Source of the DNA: Pirellulales bacterium
GTDB lineage: Bacteria; Planctomycetota; Planctomycetia; Pirellulales; JAEUIK01
Assembly (NCBI GenBank): GCA_019694455.1
Contig: JAIBBY010000005.1
Coordinates: forward strand, 1 to 64,000
DNA length: 64,000 nucleotides
Reading direction: 5' to 3'
This document shows, in pieces, positions 62,960 through 64,000 of the stretch. The first letter of the stretch is position 1. The number at the start of each line of letters is the position of its first letter. The position numbers and the translations under genes were made by a program. The notes beneath the pieces were generated by a model. The model made no database searches and was not told where the DNA came from. It saw nothing but the letters and a program-made list of their open reading frames with translations.

Positions 62960-64000
62960 CTACGGCGCGGGACGAGCCCAGTCGGGTAATCCGTGCAGGC
63001 TAACACCAAGGGCCGGGACGCCAATTACAAATACAAACAGCACAATCGCCAACACGCAGACCAGATCGAGCCACAGGCCAGCCCACAGCATTTGGCGGGC
63101 GGAGATACGGCCCGTGCCGTAGGCAATGGCGTTGGGCGCGGTAGCCACCGGCAGCATAAAGCCGCAACTGGCGGCCAGCGCGGCCGGCAGCATCAAGAGG
63201 CGCGGATCGCATTCGATGCTCTGCGCCAACGAGGCCATGACGGGCAAGGTGATGTTCACGCAGGCGATGTTGCTGGTGAGTTCCGACAGCAATGTGACCC
63301 CAAGCGCGAGCACGATCGCGATGACGACCGGCGACATGCCAACGAGTCGGTCGCCGATGGCGCCGCCCAGGTATTTGTCGAGCCCGGTGTGGGCCATGCC
63401 TTGCGCTAGCGCCAACCCACCTCCAAATAGGAGCAACACACCCCAAGGAACATCGGTTGCGCGCCTCCATTCCAAAAGGGGGCGACCGACTAGTCGATCG
63501 CGCGGAATGATGAAACAGACGAGCGCCATGAAGACGGCGATGGTGGCGTCGTCGACCGGTTCGGCGCCGCTGGAAGACTTGCCCCAGCCGATCAAGGGCG
63601 CCCAGCCCCAGCCGGCGAGCGGTTCGCGAAAGACCCATAACAGCGCGGTGATCACGAAGATGGCGCCGGCGCGCCATTCGACGGGGCGCAGCGGGCCGAG
63701 CCGAGCGCGTTCGATGGCAATCATTTCGTGGCCGCCGACACTTTCGTTGCCGACAGGGAACAGCAGCTTGGCCAAGAGCGCCCAGCAAAGGACGAGCAAG
63801 GTGAGCGACAATGGTGCGGCCATGAGCATCCAGCCGCCAAAGGTAATGGGCGGGGCGCGCTCTCCCAGGGTGGCGATATATAGTTCCTTGAACAGCACGT
63901 TGGTAGGGGTGCCGATCAGAGTGGCCATACCGCCGAGGCTAGCGGCGTAGGCCACACCAAGCATGAGCGCCGTGCCAAAGCGGCGGCGCAGCGCTTCGTC
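62960..64000 (-). CDS. SLC13/DASS-family anion transporter, 5' end outside the window
   Basis: The gene continues past base 64000, where the reading frame is still open. At least 346 C-terminal residues are present. The motif GGMATLIGTPTNVLF near the visible start is the sodium/anion-binding SNT signature of DASS carriers. The second copy FMLPVATAPNAIAYGTG is intact, and about nine hydrophobic segments follow the first motif. Likely substrates are dicarboxylates, sulfate or phosphate; the sequence does not decide. The stop lies in a gap of 193 bases beside the lipoprotein gene. A weak 7-bp hairpin (TAGCGGT/ACCGCTA) with no T-run lies just beyond the stop, near 62883-62903. Confidence 0.85.
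   Translation of the reverse strand, partial: DEALRRRFGTALMLGVAYAASLGGMATLIGTPTNVLFKELYIATLGERAPPITFGGWMLMAAPLSLTLLVLCWALLAKLLFPVGNESVGGHEMIAIERARLGPLRPVEWRAGAIFVITALLWVFREPLAGWGWAPLIGWGKSSSGAEPVDDATIAVFMALVCFIIPRDRLVGRPLLEWRRATDVPWGVLLLFGGGLALAQGMAHTGLDKYLGGAIGDRLVGMSPVVIAIVLALGVTLLSELTSNIACVNITLPVMASLAQSIECDPRLLMLPAALAASCGFMLPVATAPNAIAYGTGRISARQMLWAGLWLDLVCVLAIVLFVFVIGVPALGVSLHGLPDWARPAP

Overview
The window reads as a chromosomal segment of a planctomycete, probably of the Pirellulales. This rests on its GC-rich genes, a giant surface protein with the planctomycete LExRxLLSA N-terminal motif and dockerin-like EF hands, two small membrane proteins sharing an NPYxAP N-terminus, a DUF3500 protein, a neutral-ceramidase-like protein and a GlcN6P deaminase fused to a LmbE domain. 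No rRNA, CRISPR array, transposase or integrase gene was seen.

Layout. 1-87 is a tRNA-Ser(GCU) followed by a strong terminator. 311-6052 is a five-gene sialic-acid cluster on the + strand: sialidase, AGE-type epimerase, kelch mutarotase, MFS carrier and Neu5Ac lyase. It follows the lyase plus 2-epimerase route known from Bacteroides rather than NanK/NanE, and a GlcN6P deaminase lies far away at 53580. 6063-11374 holds mixed genes: a STAS protein, an NPYxAP membrane protein, a LarA-like protein, a GDPD phosphodiesterase, a nucleoside deoxyribosyltransferase-like protein and an HD phosphohydrolase.

11560-16288 is a tRNA-Phe whose 3' end is exactly repeated (27 bp) 4.65 kb downstream. The only gene between the copies encodes a ~1470-residue LEPR-XLL adhesin-like protein, which makes a single-gene tRNA-linked island. 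16408-19188 is a minus-strand sulfur-type group (ArsR regulator, rhodanese-DUF2892, exported methyltransferase, TsdA-like dihaem cytochrome) with a palindrome in front of the regulator. 19436-30650 carries a HlyIII/PAQR protein, a beta-propeller protein, a HEPN-like protein, a fused sugar-type ABC importer, an Rrf2 regulator, LspA, a DksA-like zinc-finger protein, threonine synthase and DapB.

30663-43269 is a long, tightly packed minus-strand run. It contains a response regulator, histidine kinase, STAS protein, PilB/GspE, PilC/GspF, a small membrane protein, PilM, PilN, PilO, a PilP/GspC-like protein, the secretin, a small basic protein and a GAF protein with a degenerate SpoIIE-like domain. 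Facing it, 43764-48139 encodes an HD-GYP protein and three proteins with pilin-type or PilX-like N-termini. Together these look like a type IV pilus / type II secretion machine with its own signalling genes. No major pilin or prepilin peptidase gene is visible here.

48183-64000 carries a ThDP decarboxylase, a ceramidase-like enzyme, TsaB overlapping a LmbE deacetylase, a second NPYxAP protein, the NagB-LmbE fusion, a c-haem protein, a DUF3500 protein, LysA, a frameshifted small membrane-protein gene, acetolactate synthase, a lipoprotein and a partial SLC13-type transporter cut by the window end.

All calls come from reading motifs, gene order and start sites by eye. No database search, structure prediction or statistics were run.
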